A DNA stretch of 64,000 bases from Chloroflexota bacterium (GTDB taxonomy: Bacteria; Chloroflexota; Anaerolineae; Aggregatilineales; Phototrophicaceae): NCBI GenBank assembly GCA_026706395.1, contig JAPOYU010000008.1, positions 20,967 through 84,966 of the forward strand, in the 5' to 3' direction. This document shows positions 1 through 9,653 of this stretch, one piece after another. The notes below the pieces were generated by a model. It worked only from the letters and a program-made list of their open reading frames with translations. It made no database searches and had not been told where the DNA came from. Both the position numbers and the translations under genes were made by a program. Every line of letters begins with the position of its first letter. Positions within the stretch are counted from its first letter, which is position 1.

Positions 1-27
1 ATATGACCTCTGCTTTACAGGCTGCAA

Positions 28-36
28 TGCTATAAT
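28..36 (+). promoter_or_regulatory. Extended -10 promoter for the FecR-like gene
   Basis: The bases TGCTATAAT form an exact extended -10 element (TG-N-TATAAT, hexamer at 31-36). No good -35 hexamer is seen at the usual distance, which is normal for extended -10 promoters. A start site near 43 would leave a leader of about 30 nt before the ATG at 75. Seen in sequence; activity is inferred. Confidence 0.45.
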
Positions 37-74
37 AGCCTTGCGCCTTGGGGTTGATTTACGGTTCAAATCCG

Positions 75-1061
75 ATGGACATCATGCAGCAGGCTGAAGA
101 GGTGCTGGAAACGGCCGCCAGCGAAGAATCGCAGCCCACATATTCGGGCCCCCTTCCGCCGGACCGAATCGCATGGATCGTGATGCTGGCTGCATTCGGC
201 CTATTCTGTACTGTAACACTCAGCACAGTATTCGGTATCTATCATTATCTCTTCCGCTCTACCGTCGCGATGTCCGCTACACTGCAGGTCGCGACCGGCA
301 CGATAGGTATCGTGCCCGGAGCCGACCCTACCGTCGTAGCGGTCCGCGAAAACCGGGAACTGACCAACTCCGTCACAGGCATTAGCACGGACTCGCTTTC
401 ACAGGCGACCATTCTTATTCGACAGAGTCCGGCGGACGCTGAAACCGAAGCCTTGTTGACTGCGGTCACCCTTCAAGGCGATACACAGGTGACATTCAAC
501 AGCGCTAACCGTCCCCGCTTTGAGTGGAGCCGAAACCCGCAATATGTACTGTTTTCCGGGTTGAAGGGCGAGTTGGATGTCCTGGTGACTGGAGTGGGTG
601 AGGGTGACCGCTCCTTCTTGATGGACATTTATAGCGACGATCTCAACTCGGACAAAGGCGTCAATGTACAGATACGCAGCAATGGCAGGTACAGACTGAC
701 TGTAACCGAAGATGAGATGCGCGTACTGAATCTCTCCGGCCAGGCTCTTGCTTACTTCCGCGATGACGAAAGTCGAAGAGCTTTGGTTGCTGCCGGGCAG
801 GAGTTGGTCGCGCGGATCGGCGCCCGCAGTATTTCAACCCGCAGCGCGACAGTCAGCTTCCTCAAGAATGGCAGCTTCAGCTTGCTTGGAGACAACCGGG
901 CGGTAAGCGCGCTAGCTGATTGGCAGTGCAGCATAACGCAGCAGAAACCCCCACCGGGCGACTTTTCTCTCGTGCGATTCGATGGCCGGAAGTGCGCTGC
1001 ACGCAAACCTTTGAAGGCGACGGCTTATCGGTCAGCGAATTTGATTCCTTGCGGGTTCTGA
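75..1061 (+). CDS. FecR-like single-pass membrane protein, N-terminal part (frameshifted gene)
   Basis: A short cytoplasmic tail is followed by one membrane segment (about residues 34-57) and an extracytoplasmic beta-rich region resembling FecR domains: repeated short beta strands, a run on quenching charged or stochastic values, and a Ser/Thr-rich turn region near residues 250-275. The ATG at 75 is preferred over an upstream in-frame TTG at 48, which would sit at the promoter's start site. The last 25 or so codons (from about 985) read as low-quality arginine/lysine-rich sequence and overlap the downstream frame at 920-1420, which carries the expected C-terminal domain. The gene therefore appears broken by a frameshift near 985-995. 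Function is unknown; FecR-like proteins usually act in envelope sensing. Confidence 0.6.
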   Translation: MDIMQQAEEVLETAASEESQPTYSGPLPPDRIAWIVMLAAFGLFCTVTLSTVFGIYHYLFRSTVAMSATLQVATGTIGIVPGADPTVVAVRENRELTNSVTGISTDSLSQATILIRQSPADAETEALLTAVTLQGDTQVTFNSANRPRFEWSRNPQYVLFSGLKGELDVLVTGVGEGDRSFLMDIYSDDLNSDKGVNVQIRSNGRYRLTVTEDEMRVLNLSGQALAYFRDDESRRALVAAGQELVARIGARSISTRSATVSFLKNGSFSLLGDNRAVSALADWQCSITQQKPPPGDFSLVRFDGRKCAARKPLKATAYRSANLIPCGF

Positions 1062-1420
1062 CTACCTTCAGGACAAATTATCAGTCGCTAAGCGTCTGTG
1101 GCAGCGCCGCCAGTGAATGCCCCCTTATGCTGCAAGTGTCCTATGTCGGCGAGAACGCAAGGAACATCCGACACTGGTACCGCGGTTTCTACTATGCGGC
1201 GGCCGACGCCAGAAAACGCTGCGACAGCTGCATTGAAGACCACGTCGATATCAACCAAGGCGTGTGGTACACCTTCGATTCTGACAACCTCTTTAATCTG
1301 ATAGCGGATGCCAACCGACCTGAGCGTATTAGGTCGGTCTCGTTTTATGCCTCTGGCCACCAATTTGACACGATCGTTAGCGAAATGATTCTTCTGCTGG
1401 GCGAGTCTTCAGCCAGCTAA
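920..1420 (+). pseudogene. C-terminal beta-sandwich domain of the frameshifted FecR-like gene
   Basis: This frame continues the protein begun at 75. From about 995 it encodes a compact domain with paired cysteines (CGSAASEC and CDSC), aromatic turns (HWYRGFYY, WYTFDSDNL) and a final strand ending in SEMILLLGE, the look of a laminin-G or galactose-binding-like sandwich. No ribosome binding site precedes its first ATG, and its first 25 codons are not domain-like, so an independent start is unlikely. A one- or two-base change, or a short deletion that is not a multiple of three, around the sequence gatggccggaag would join the frames. This may be a true pseudogene or a sequencing error. Confidence 0.55.
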
Positions 1421-1465
1421 GTTTGGAGCAGATTAGGTCTAATTTTTCTGGTAAGGGACTTGCAC

Positions 1466-1996
1466 ATGTCCGAAAGTCTAAATGACATACTACTAGTGGC
1501 GACTCTTTTCGCCGCGGTAATCATCGCCGCCTTCTGGCTGGCCATTGTATTGTGGGCATATCGCGACATGCGCTCCCGCTCGCGCGATCCCTTGGCGCAG
1601 CTGCTGGTGGCGGTGCTCGTCCTCCTGCTTAATGTGCCTGGTCTCTTCATCTACATCTTGCTGCGCCCGCAGGAAACATTGTCAGCCGCCTACGAACGCT
1701 CGCTGGAAGAAGAAGCGCTTTTGCAGGAAATCGAGGATAGGCCCAGTTGCCCCGGCTGTGGGCAGCGCGTCCTGCACGACTGGCAGGCATGCCCGCAGTG
1801 TCATCATCGTCTTAAGAAGGCCTGTGTGAACTGCGACTACTTGCTGGAGTTGCCCTGGAACATCTGCCCGCGCTGCACGACAAGCCAGGTCAGCTACACC
1901 TCTGACGGCACAATTGCAACGAACTCGCGCCATGTTAAGCCGTCCGAGCCAGCGCCAATCGACGCAACTTGGGTTGCGTCACAACAGTTGGAATGA
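1466..1996 (+). CDS. Two-TM membrane protein with double zinc ribbon
   Basis: Two hydrophobic segments (about residues 5-30 and 45-65) resemble the phospholipase-D-nuclease N-terminal-like membrane hairpin. After an acidic linker come two zinc ribbon knuckle pairs: CPGCG with CPQCH, then CVNC with CPRC, spanning roughly residues 92-140. The tail is short and polar. The ATG at 1466 is chosen because gtaaggga lies about seven bases upstream; a TTG two codons earlier is less likely. It follows the FecR-like gene by 45 bp on the same strand and probably shares its transcript. Cytoplasmic zinc ribbons attached to a membrane hairpin suggest a scaffold or sensor; no specific function is known. Confidence 0.7.
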   Translation: MSESLNDILLVATLFAAVIIAAFWLAIVLWAYRDMRSRSRDPLAQLLVAVLVLLLNVPGLFIYILLRPQETLSAAYERSLEEEALLQEIEDRPSCPGCGQRVLHDWQACPQCHHRLKKACVNCDYLLELPWNICPRCTTSQVSYTSDGTIATNSRHVKPSEPAPIDATWVASQQLE

Positions 1997-2045
1997 ACCT
2001 GCAACACGCTTTCCGGTCGAGTAGCCCTGTCGCCCGCAATCGCGG

Positions 2046-3527
2046 TCAGATTTCGCCTTCTTCGCCTACCGTGTGGATCTTGATGAGGTTCGTACGGCCG
2101 TCGATGCCGAATGGCACTCCCGCTATGATCACCAACCGGTCGGCACGCTGCACCAGTCCCTTGTCATACGCCGCCCGAATGATGATGCTGATCATTTCGT
2201 CAATTGTCGTGAACTCCTCTACCAGCAGCGGTGTTACTCCCCATACAAGCGCCATCCTCCGATAGGTGGTCGCCATCGGCGTCATACACAGGATTGGCGT
2301 TATCGGACGCTCCTTGGCGACGCGCCGGGTCGTATAGCCCGACATACTTGTCGTGACAATCGCTTTTGGCTTTATCGCCTGCGATATATCGAAAGTGGCT
2401 TTGCTAATCGCGTTTGAACTGTCATCGAGCGATTGTATTCCGTTCACGTTTTCCGTAGCGTCGCCCGCCGCTGTTTTGTAATTCTGCAGGTTTCGCTCGG
2501 CGATCGCCGCAATCTCGCTCATGACCTCGACCGCGCGAACCGGATAGTTTCCGCTCGCGCTCTCGGCGCTTAACATGATCGCGTCTGTTCCGTCCAGGAT
2601 CGCATTGTAAACATCGCTCGCCTCAGCCCGTGTAGGGCGCGGATTGTCCGTCATCGATTCCAACATCTGCGTCGCCGTAATCACGGGTTTGGCCGCCGCA
2701 TTGCACAACTTGATTATCCGCTTCTGATGATAGGGCACTTCCTCGGCCGGCGTCTCGATGCCCAGGTCACCGCGGGCCACCATAATGCCGTCACAAATCT
2801 CTATAATCTCTTCGATGTTCTCCAGCGCTTCGCCCATCTCGATTTTGGCGATGACCGCGGCATCTCTGCCTAATTTCGCCATCAAGGTCTTCAATTCTCG
2901 TATGTCTTCGGCCGAACGGACAAATGACATCGCGATATAGTCGCAGTCTTGCGCCAGCGCAAAGGTAATGTCTTCGCGATCTTTTTCCGTAATTGCCGAC
3001 AATGTCAAGCGGGCATTCGGCGCGGATACGCCCTTTCGCGGCTTTAACGCGCCGCCGACGACGACATCACATACCAGATTGCGTCCGTCGGTTTCTTTGA
3101 CGCTGAACTGCAAATTGCCATCATCAAGCAAGAGTGTCGTGCCGGCTCGAATGTCTTGCACAAATTCCGGATGCGGCAACGATACCACGCCGTTCGACCC
3201 AAGCACGTCGCCAGTCGTCAGCGTAATCGTGTCGCCAATTGCCAGCATCATCGGCTCGGGCTCAAACATGCCCAACCGTATCTTGGGTCCTTGTATATCG
3301 CAGAGAATGGCGACCACGCTTTCTTCTTCTGCGGAAATACGGCGGATATGTTCGATTACCCGGCCGTGCGTCTCATGGTCGCCGTGAGAAAAATTGATCC
3401 GCGCGACATTCATGCCTGCGCGTATCATTTGGCGCAATACCTCAGGTTCGCGGGAAGCGGGGCCGATGGTGGCTACGATCTTTGTGTGTTTGCTGTCCAG
3501 GCTCGCTCGCAAGCTGGCCCCCTTCAA
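2046..3527 (-). CDS. pyk: Pyruvate kinase
   Basis: Catalyses phosphoenolpyruvate plus ADP to pyruvate plus ATP, the last glycolytic step. The N-terminal motifs KIVATIGPAS and MNVARINFSHG, the catalytic region IAKIEMGEALENIEEI, the metal/substrate motif MVARGDLGIE and the strand SAESASGNYP are all present. At 493 residues it has the A, B and C domains but lacks the extra PEP-utiliser domain found in some Bacilli. It starts 13 bp after enolase on the same strand, so eno and pyk form an operon. No T-run terminator is evident in the 50 bp after its stop, where it meets the convergent zinc-ribbon gene. Confidence 0.97.
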   Translation of the reverse strand: MKGASLRASLDSKHTKIVATIGPASREPEVLRQMIRAGMNVARINFSHGDHETHGRVIEHIRRISAEEESVVAILCDIQGPKIRLGMFEPEPMMLAIGDTITLTTGDVLGSNGVVSLPHPEFVQDIRAGTTLLLDDGNLQFSVKETDGRNLVCDVVVGGALKPRKGVSAPNARLTLSAITEKDREDITFALAQDCDYIAMSFVRSAEDIRELKTLMAKLGRDAAVIAKIEMGEALENIEEIIEICDGIMVARGDLGIETPAEEVPYHQKRIIKLCNAAAKPVITATQMLESMTDNPRPTRAEASDVYNAILDGTDAIMLSAESASGNYPVRAVEVMSEIAAIAERNLQNYKTAAGDATENVNGIQSLDDSSNAISKATFDISQAIKPKAIVTTSMSGYTTRRVAKERPITPILCMTPMATTYRRMALVWGVTPLLVEEFTTIDEMISIIIRAAYDKGLVQRADRLVIIAGVPFGIDGRTNLIKIHTVGEEGEI

Positions 3528-3540
3528 ACTCTCCCACCAA

Positions 3541-4836
<1,296 letters not shown>

Positions 4837-5180
4837 CTACGAGCCTCCGCTGGCTCCCTGCCGCCGAAATTGCGCCGCCAACTGCGTCCACACTCAACTG
4901 ATTATCATAGTATACCTTCCGCCGCATTTACAGCTTCGAATGCCGCTGTTAACCCGGCAAGGCCCGCTCCGTCATCAGGCTTGCCCGCAGACTGCATCGT
5001 GTCTGCGCTGCCGCGTTCGAACTATCTTCATCATTTCCTAATGCTCGACTGCAAGGCCTGTTCGACTTCATTAAAGGCGCCGGCAACCCCGCGATACTGA
5101 CCGCTGACAGCCGCAGGTCTGGGCAAGAAAAGCCGGAAATGTTTTGCCATTGTCTGTGTCCTATCAAGGTCATGTCACTA

Positions 5181-5210
5181 CGACGCAAAAAGACGCAAAA
5201 AGACGCGAAA
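5181..5210 (+). repeat. Three tandem copies of a 10-bp unit
   Basis: CGACGCAAAA, AGACGCAAAA and AGACGCGAAA follow one another directly. This agrees with the gacgcaaag-type short tandem repeats often found between genes in large bacterial genomes. No gene is interrupted. Confidence 0.7.
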
Positions 5211-5255
5211 GTATCGCAAAACAATGTCATTTGCATACATAGTCGATATTAGTAG

Positions 5256-5405
5256 TCAACTTACTCGCCAATCTCTATTGATACAGTATGGATACGGCGG
5301 GGTTTTTGGAGGCTGAAATATGGATTCTGCGCAGTATACGTTGGTATTTGGCTTAGGGACGGCATGTTTTCGGATTAGATGCTGGCTGGGCGATTTTGTA
5401 TTCAT
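5256..5405 (-). CDS. Possible 49-residue leaderless ORF under the SOS-like promoter
   Basis: An ATG at 5405-5403 lies about seven bases after the -10 element of the SOS-like promoter, so it would sit at the 5' end of the transcript. The frame runs 49 codons to a TGA. The peptide is basic and proline-rich with two cysteines and shows no known motif or membrane segment. The only support is its position; it may be chance or the remnant of a decayed SOS gene. Confidence 0.18.
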   Translation of the reverse strand: MNTKSPSQHLIRKHAVPKPNTNVYCAESIFQPPKTPPYPYCINRDWRVS

Positions 5406-5411
5406 AGTGAC

Positions 5412-5452
5412 AGGGTAGCATAAATGCGGTGGCAATAGGTGAACATTTGTTC
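5412..5452 (-). promoter_or_regulatory. SOS-type (LexA/DinR) box with extended -10, copy 1
   Basis: On the minus strand the box GAACAAATGTTC (5452-5441) fits the Gram-positive LexA consensus GAAC-R-N-N-Y-GTTC. Exactly 20 bp later comes TGCTACCCT (5420-5412), an extended -10-like element. A second site at 31906-31946 has the same 12-bp box (as its complement), the same 20-bp distance and a near-identical -10 (TGCTACACT). The shared geometry argues that both are functional LexA-controlled promoters. The target is unclear: the transcript would run towards eno through a region with no recognised gene. Confidence 0.45.
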
Positions 5453-5528
5453 TCGTATTGGAAAATTCAAACTATTTGAATTCACTACAGAGGCGGAGAA
5501 GTAAGCGCAAGCACGCCATAAAAAATAA

Positions 5529-5698
5529 GCCACCGAGGGGCGCGTAGACACAGCCCTTCTACACCGAGAAAAAAGAGGGCACCGAGTAAAGCTGTTTAGA
5601 AATACTATGGCAACAAGATTTCGCGGCATAAATTGCGTGAGTATCGAAACAATATCAAAATCTCTGTATCCTCAAAATTACTCTGTGTCCTCGGTGGC
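5529..5698. repeat. Inverted-repeat-bounded segment, MITE-like
   Basis: GCCACCGAGG at 5529-5538 and its exact complement CCTCGGTGGC at 5689-5698 enclose about 150 bp of A+T-rich sequence with no gene. Inside, ctctgtatcctc and ctctgtgtcctc form an imperfect direct repeat. This resembles the cctctgtgtcctcggtgg-type dispersed intergenic repeats seen in several bacterial phyla. No flanking target-site duplication was recognised. Confidence 0.4.
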
Positions 5699-5750
5699 AA
5701 AAATAGAGTCATTGAGACAGGATTTGCATTAGTTACTTGGTTTTACTGAG

Positions 5751-5776
5751 GCGGGCGGGCCAAGGCTCGCCCCTAC
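5751..5776 (-). repeat. GC-rich dispersed repeat, copy A
   Basis: Read on the minus strand it is GTAGGGGCGAGCCTTGGCCC followed by GCCCGC, closely matching the plus-strand sequence at 30743-30768 (same first ten bases and same end, with changes in the centre). Both copies lie in intergenic DNA and are partly palindromic, as expected for a dispersed intergenic repeat family. Confidence 0.5.
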
Positions 5777-5938
5777 CAATTCCTTTGGGGAGGGGCAAGC
5801 GGGCAGATGGCCGAAAAGGTTTTCCCTGGCTATTTGCCAGAGGTATGTGACGCCTGCATCTGGCTTGCGGATTGCTGGATGTGGCGCGCATGGATTAGAA
5901 TGAGAGAGCCTGTGGCATCAAGCGGAACTGCAAAGACC

Positions 5939-7117
5939 ATGAGAGCAAAGCGCGAAGTTTACCTCGATTATTCCGCTTCCACGCCGGTTGATCCCCGGGT
6001 CCTGGAAGCGATGATGCCGTGCTTCAGCGAAGTCTATGGCAATCCGACCTCGGCACATAGCCACGGTCGGGCGGCTGAACGCATCATTGAAGACGCCCGC
6101 GAAACCGTCGCCGCCATTCTCAACTGTCGGCCGGCCGAGATCATTTTCACCAGCGGCGGATCGGAAAGCGACAATCTCGCGATCCGGGGCGCTGCCTGGC
6201 AGGCGCGTGACCGCCATGAGCCGACTCGGCTCATCACCTCACCGGTGGAGCACAGCGCTGTGACCAACACAGTCCGTCAGATGAGCCAGCTTATGGGTTT
6301 TGAATCAGTATTTCCGCCCGTTGATCGTTACGGATTGGTAGATGAATCCGCCTTTCGCGACGCCTGCGCGCCGGGCGGGGCGATCGCCAGCATCATCTAC
6401 GCCAACAACGAACTCGGCAGCATCAATGACTTGCCCGCGCTGGCGAAGATCGCCAAAGCAAATGGCATTCTCTTTCACACCGATGCCGTGCAAGCCGGCG
6501 GCCAACTCACGCTTGATGTCGAGCGGCTTGGCATTGACATGCTCAGCCTGTCGGCGCACAAGTTCTATGGTCCGAAGGGCGTCGGCATCCTTTATGTGCG
6601 CGACGGCGCGCAACTGGCGCCCGCGTTAACCGGCGGGGGCCACGAGAACGGACGCCGCGCCGGCACACACAATACGCCTTTCATCGTCGGCCTGGCTCGG
6701 GCGTTGGAGCTGGCGCATCAGGAGAATGCCGAGCGTCTCGCCCATTTTCGCTTGATGCGCGACCGGCTTGTCCGAAACATTTTGGGCCGCATCCCTGGCG
6801 CCCAGTTGAGCGGTCATCCGGAAAACAGGCTGCCATCGCACGCGAGCTTCATCTTCGCCGGCATCGACGCCAATGCGCTGCTGATGCATCTCGACATGAA
6901 GGGCATCGCCGCCAGCAGCGGGTCGGCCTGCAAAACGGGCAATCCGGAACCCTCCGAGATCTTGCTGGCAGTCGGCTATTCCGAGGAAGAAGCGAAGAGC
7001 GGCTTGCGCCTCTCGGTCGGCAGCCATACAACCGAAGCCGATATCGACTATGCGGTTGACGCGCTGGTGAAGGCGGCCGAGAAACTGCGTCTATTGAGCG
7101 GCGAGCGCGTGCCATGA
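5939..7117 (+). CDS. Cysteine desulfurase, IscS/NifS class
   Basis: PLP enzyme that takes sulfur from L-cysteine as a protein persulfide. The start at 5939 gives MRAKREVYLDYSASTPVDPRV, where the family normally begins; an in-frame ATG at 5900 and a longer extension from 5807 add residues without similarity. The PLP lysine is K208 in LSAHKFYGPKG, the catalytic cysteine is C331 in ASSGSACKTG, and TSGGSESDN binds the cofactor phosphate. Its last four bases overlap the start of mnmA, so its main job here is probably sulfur supply for tRNA 2-thiolation. It may also serve Fe-S assembly, since no other iscS-like gene is visible. Confidence 0.93.
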   Translation: MRAKREVYLDYSASTPVDPRVLEAMMPCFSEVYGNPTSAHSHGRAAERIIEDARETVAAILNCRPAEIIFTSGGSESDNLAIRGAAWQARDRHEPTRLITSPVEHSAVTNTVRQMSQLMGFESVFPPVDRYGLVDESAFRDACAPGGAIASIIYANNELGSINDLPALAKIAKANGILFHTDAVQAGGQLTLDVERLGIDMLSLSAHKFYGPKGVGILYVRDGAQLAPALTGGGHENGRRAGTHNTPFIVGLARALELAHQENAERLAHFRLMRDRLVRNILGRIPGAQLSGHPENRLPSHASFIFAGIDANALLMHLDMKGIAASSGSACKTGNPEPSEILLAVGYSEEEAKSGLRLSVGSHTTEADIDYAVDALVKAAEKLRLLSGERVP

Positions 7118-8241
7118 CCCGATCAAATAAGCGCGTCGTCGTCGCGATGAGCGGCGGTGTGGACAGTTCGGTCGCTGCGGCGCTCCTGGTCGAAGCCGGC
7201 TACGAGGTCATCGGCATGATGATGCGCCTCTGGTCCGATCCGGCTCTTGGCGGCACCGAGCACAATCGCTGTTGTACGCCCGGCCAGATGAGCGACGCCC
7301 GCCGCGTCGCCGACAAGCTCGGCATTCCCTTCTACGTCCTGGATACCAAGGACATCTTCCGGCAGACCGTTGTTCAGTATTTCATCGATCAACACCGCGA
7401 AGGCTTCACACCCAACCCCTGCCTCGAATGCAACCGCCGCATCCGCTTTGACTGGCTGCTGGGCAATGCCTTGGCGCTGGATGCCGATTACCTGGCCACC
7501 GGTCATTACGCGCGCATCACTCCGGGCGATCAAGGCGGCTGGCTCCTGCGGCGAGGTCTAGATGAGGATAAGGACCAAAGCTATGTGCTGAGCGTGATGG
7601 GGCAGGACCAGCTTGGGCGCGCGCTCTTTCCCGTGGGCGAATATCCCAAGTCAGAGGTGCGGGCGCTGGCGGCCCAGTTCGGCTTCGATGTCGCCAGCAA
7701 GAAAGACAGCCAGGACCTCTGTTTCCTGGGCGAAAGCGACTATCGAGATTTCTTGCGGCTGCATGCGCCGGATGTCATTGCGCCTGGCCCCATCGTGAAC
7801 AGCGAAGGGGACGTGCTCGGCGAGCATCAAGGTCTGGCGAATTACACCATCGGGCAGCGGAAAGGCTTGGGCATCTCCGCGAGCGAGCCCCTTTATGTCT
7901 TGGCCATGAACGATATTCGAAACGCCCTCGTCGTTGGCACGCGAGATCAGCTCGGGCGCGATCAACTTACGGCAGACCAGGTCAATTGGGTGAGCGGGGC
8001 GCCGCCGGCGGCTTCGTTTCGCGCTGACGTCAAGATACGCTACCGCGCCCAGCCACAGCCCGCTATGATCGAAGTCCTGGACAGTGACGAGATAGACGTG
8101 AGCTTCGACCAGCCACAGCGCGACATCAGTCCCGGTCAAGCCGCCGTCCTCTATCGGGGCGATGTCTGTCTCGGCGGCGGCGTCATCGCCAAATCTGAAG
8201 AGTCGAAGAACGCCTCAGTCGGACAAGTACTCGCCCTTTGA
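7114..8241 (+). CDS. mnmA: tRNA-specific 2-thiouridylase MnmA
   Basis: Introduces the 2-thio group of U34 in tRNAs for Glu, Gln and Lys, using persulfide sulfur and ATP adenylation. The PP-loop SGGVDSSVAA is at residues 14-23, the first catalytic cysteine lies in NPCLECNRRIRFD, the second in SQDLCFLGE, and ADYLATGHYAR is the tRNA-facing motif. Length 375 is typical. Its ATG overlaps the cysteine desulfurase stop (ATGA), pairing sulfur donor and user in one transcript. The downstream neighbour is convergent and no terminator was seen in the 46-bp gap. Confidence 0.97.
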   Translation: MTRSNKRVVVAMSGGVDSSVAAALLVEAGYEVIGMMMRLWSDPALGGTEHNRCCTPGQMSDARRVADKLGIPFYVLDTKDIFRQTVVQYFIDQHREGFTPNPCLECNRRIRFDWLLGNALALDADYLATGHYARITPGDQGGWLLRRGLDEDKDQSYVLSVMGQDQLGRALFPVGEYPKSEVRALAAQFGFDVASKKDSQDLCFLGESDYRDFLRLHAPDVIAPGPIVNSEGDVLGEHQGLANYTIGQRKGLGISASEPLYVLAMNDIRNALVVGTRDQLGRDQLTADQVNWVSGAPPAASFRADVKIRYRAQPQPAMIEVLDSDEIDVSFDQPQRDISPGQAAVLYRGDVCLGGGVIAKSEESKNASVGQVLAL

Positions 8242-8287
8242 ATCCGATCCGCGCGTATGCCACCGACACGGCAGGCGCTCGCATCCG

Positions 8288-9088
8288 CTATCCGAAGAAC
8301 AGGCGGCTGATATCACTTTGGAAGAGCAGCACAATTGTCGCAGCAGCAAGGATATATGGCGCGTAGGGCAGCGCCGTGAAGCGTTGGTAACGCCGCCCGC
8401 GTATTCGCAGGAGCGCCAAATACAGCAGCGCCCCGCCGCCACCAAGCAAGATCGCCAAGACTATGGCCGCCAGTACGTTGGGAAAGCCCAGAATCAAGCC
8501 GGCCAGCGCCATGAGGTACACATCGCCAGGACCGAAAACAACTGTATCGATGCCCTCCGCGAGACGAGCAAAACCAAGGCCGCCAAGATATGCGAAGGAA
8601 AACAACAGCCCCCCGCATAGGCCGCCCGCTAAGGCAGAGGCCAGGTGCGGCCCTGGCTGCGGCAGCACCGCCGCGTCAACAAGGGCAAGGGCGGCCGCGA
8701 CCAACACCGGTACGGTCAGCACCCGCTTCCGCTCCAGGTCCACCACCGCCAGCAAGACAAATATCGCGGCGTAAGCCTGCCAGATTATGCGCTGGGGACT
8801 CAAGGGAGAGGCGTCATCGCCAGTTGCGAGCTGCGTCATCACCATCAGACCGGCCACAGCCAGCTCGGTCAATGGATAACGCCAATTCAGCTTGGGGCAG
8901 GGCGGTTTGGATCGCCGCCACTCATAGACCTGGGCGGTGAGGCCCAGCCAGGTACAAACCGGCCGCAGGCTGCCGTCTTTGTTGCGCGGACGCCGCAGGA
9001 TTCGGCCTTCCGGCAGCTCATCGGCCAGCACGTTGACGATACCGCCGACCAGGACACCGCTAAGCGCGAGCAGAATGACTTCCATCAT
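8288..9088 (-). CDS. Prepilin peptidase, A24 family (PilD/GspO-like)
   Basis: Membrane aspartyl protease that cleaves leader peptides from type IV pilin-like proteins. An N-terminal loop with cysteines (RPVCTW and PPCPKLNWRYPLTEL) resembles the prepilin peptidase N-terminal domain, although the usual two CxxC pairs are reduced. The first catalytic aspartate lies in AVVDLERKRVL and the second in the signature GPGDVYL. About eight membrane segments are predicted by eye. No pilin genes are nearby, so its substrates are elsewhere. It begins 17 bp after the JAMM gene and may end that operon. Confidence 0.85.
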   Translation of the reverse strand: MMEVILLALSGVLVGGIVNVLADELPEGRILRRPRNKDGSLRPVCTWLGLTAQVYEWRRSKPPCPKLNWRYPLTELAVAGLMVMTQLATGDDASPLSPQRIIWQAYAAIFVLLAVVDLERKRVLTVPVLVAAALALVDAAVLPQPGPHLASALAGGLCGGLLFSFAYLGGLGFARLAEGIDTVVFGPGDVYLMALAGLILGFPNVLAAIVLAILLGGGGALLYLALLRIRGRRYQRFTALPYAPYILAAATIVLLFQSDISRLFFG

Positions 9089-9105
9089 CGACTACTGCGC
9101 GGCGT

Positions 9106-9651
9106 CTAGGGCACGGGGCTGAGTTGCGGGGCGGGCGGAAGAAGCGATAGAGATATGGCGACCAAGAGCAGCAAGCTCGCAATGCCCGCTGCCACAATGG
9201 CGGCGCGCTGCCGTTTCGTGAGTTGGCTTGATTCCTCATGCGAAGCATCGGTGTCGAAGCGCAGGTCGACCGGAGTTACCGATTGATCTTCGATTCGCCA
9301 GAGCTTCAGCGCCGGTCTGGCGTCCTTGAGCGATACGATCAGATGCAGCAGTTTGGGATCCAGCGCCTCGTTAACATCCGCAGGCGACGGAATCGGCGCG
9401 GACCGAGGATGTGAGTGATAGATGCCGATCCAATTCAGGCTGTCGGCGTCGATGCTCTTCAATGCCGCAAGCTGTTCCGCCGGAGCGAAGCGGTAGCGAG
9501 TTTCGCGCATCGCCGCGCTGTTTCGCAGGGGAATCGCTCGGTCAATGGTCGCGCCGTCGCCCGCGAGCAGGCCACAGGCTTCATTCGGCGCTTCGGCTTC
9601 GGCATGATCGGCAATCTGACGCGCGACCCGGTATGAAATTCGCATAGCCAT
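9106..9651 (-). CDS. JAMM/MPN-domain metalloprotease with C-terminal membrane anchor
   Basis: The M67 metal motif is complete: a catalytic glutamate in NEACGLLAG (about residue 24) and YHSHPRSAPIPSPADV (about residues 98-113), giving HxH, Ser and Asp ligands. Bacterial members remove ubiquitin-like tails or, in the Mec family, release cysteine from a sulfur carrier protein. Unusually, a single hydrophobic helix follows at about residues 150-172 with a proline-rich end, so the enzyme appears tail-anchored to the membrane. It lies 2 bp after the upstream beta-protein gene. No ubiquitin-like partner is visible in the cluster. Confidence 0.85.
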   Translation of the reverse strand: MAMRISYRVARQIADHAEAEAPNEACGLLAGDGATIDRAIPLRNSAAMRETRYRFAPAEQLAALKSIDADSLNWIGIYHSHPRSAPIPSPADVNEALDPKLLHLIVSLKDARPALKLWRIEDQSVTPVDLRFDTDASHEESSQLTKRQRAAIVAAGIASLLLLVAISLSLLPPAPQLSPVP

Positions 9652-9653
9652 GA

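Larger units (their letters stand above)
4837..5938. other. Gene-poor intergenic region with repeats and an SOS-like promoter
   Basis: About 1.1 kb without a recognisable protein. It contains the enolase leader, a three-copy 10-bp tandem repeat (5181-5210), an SOS-like promoter on the minus strand (5412-5452), a 10-bp inverted repeat pair enclosing about 170 bp (5529-5698) and a GC-rich dispersed repeat (5751-5776). Short open frames here have no family resemblance and poor initiation signals. The region is more A+T-rich than its neighbours. Confidence 0.6.

Noticed and set aside
4949..5236. 95-codon minus-strand frame before eno
   Set aside because: It runs through the gacgcaaaa tandem repeat and its composition is unlike a folded protein.
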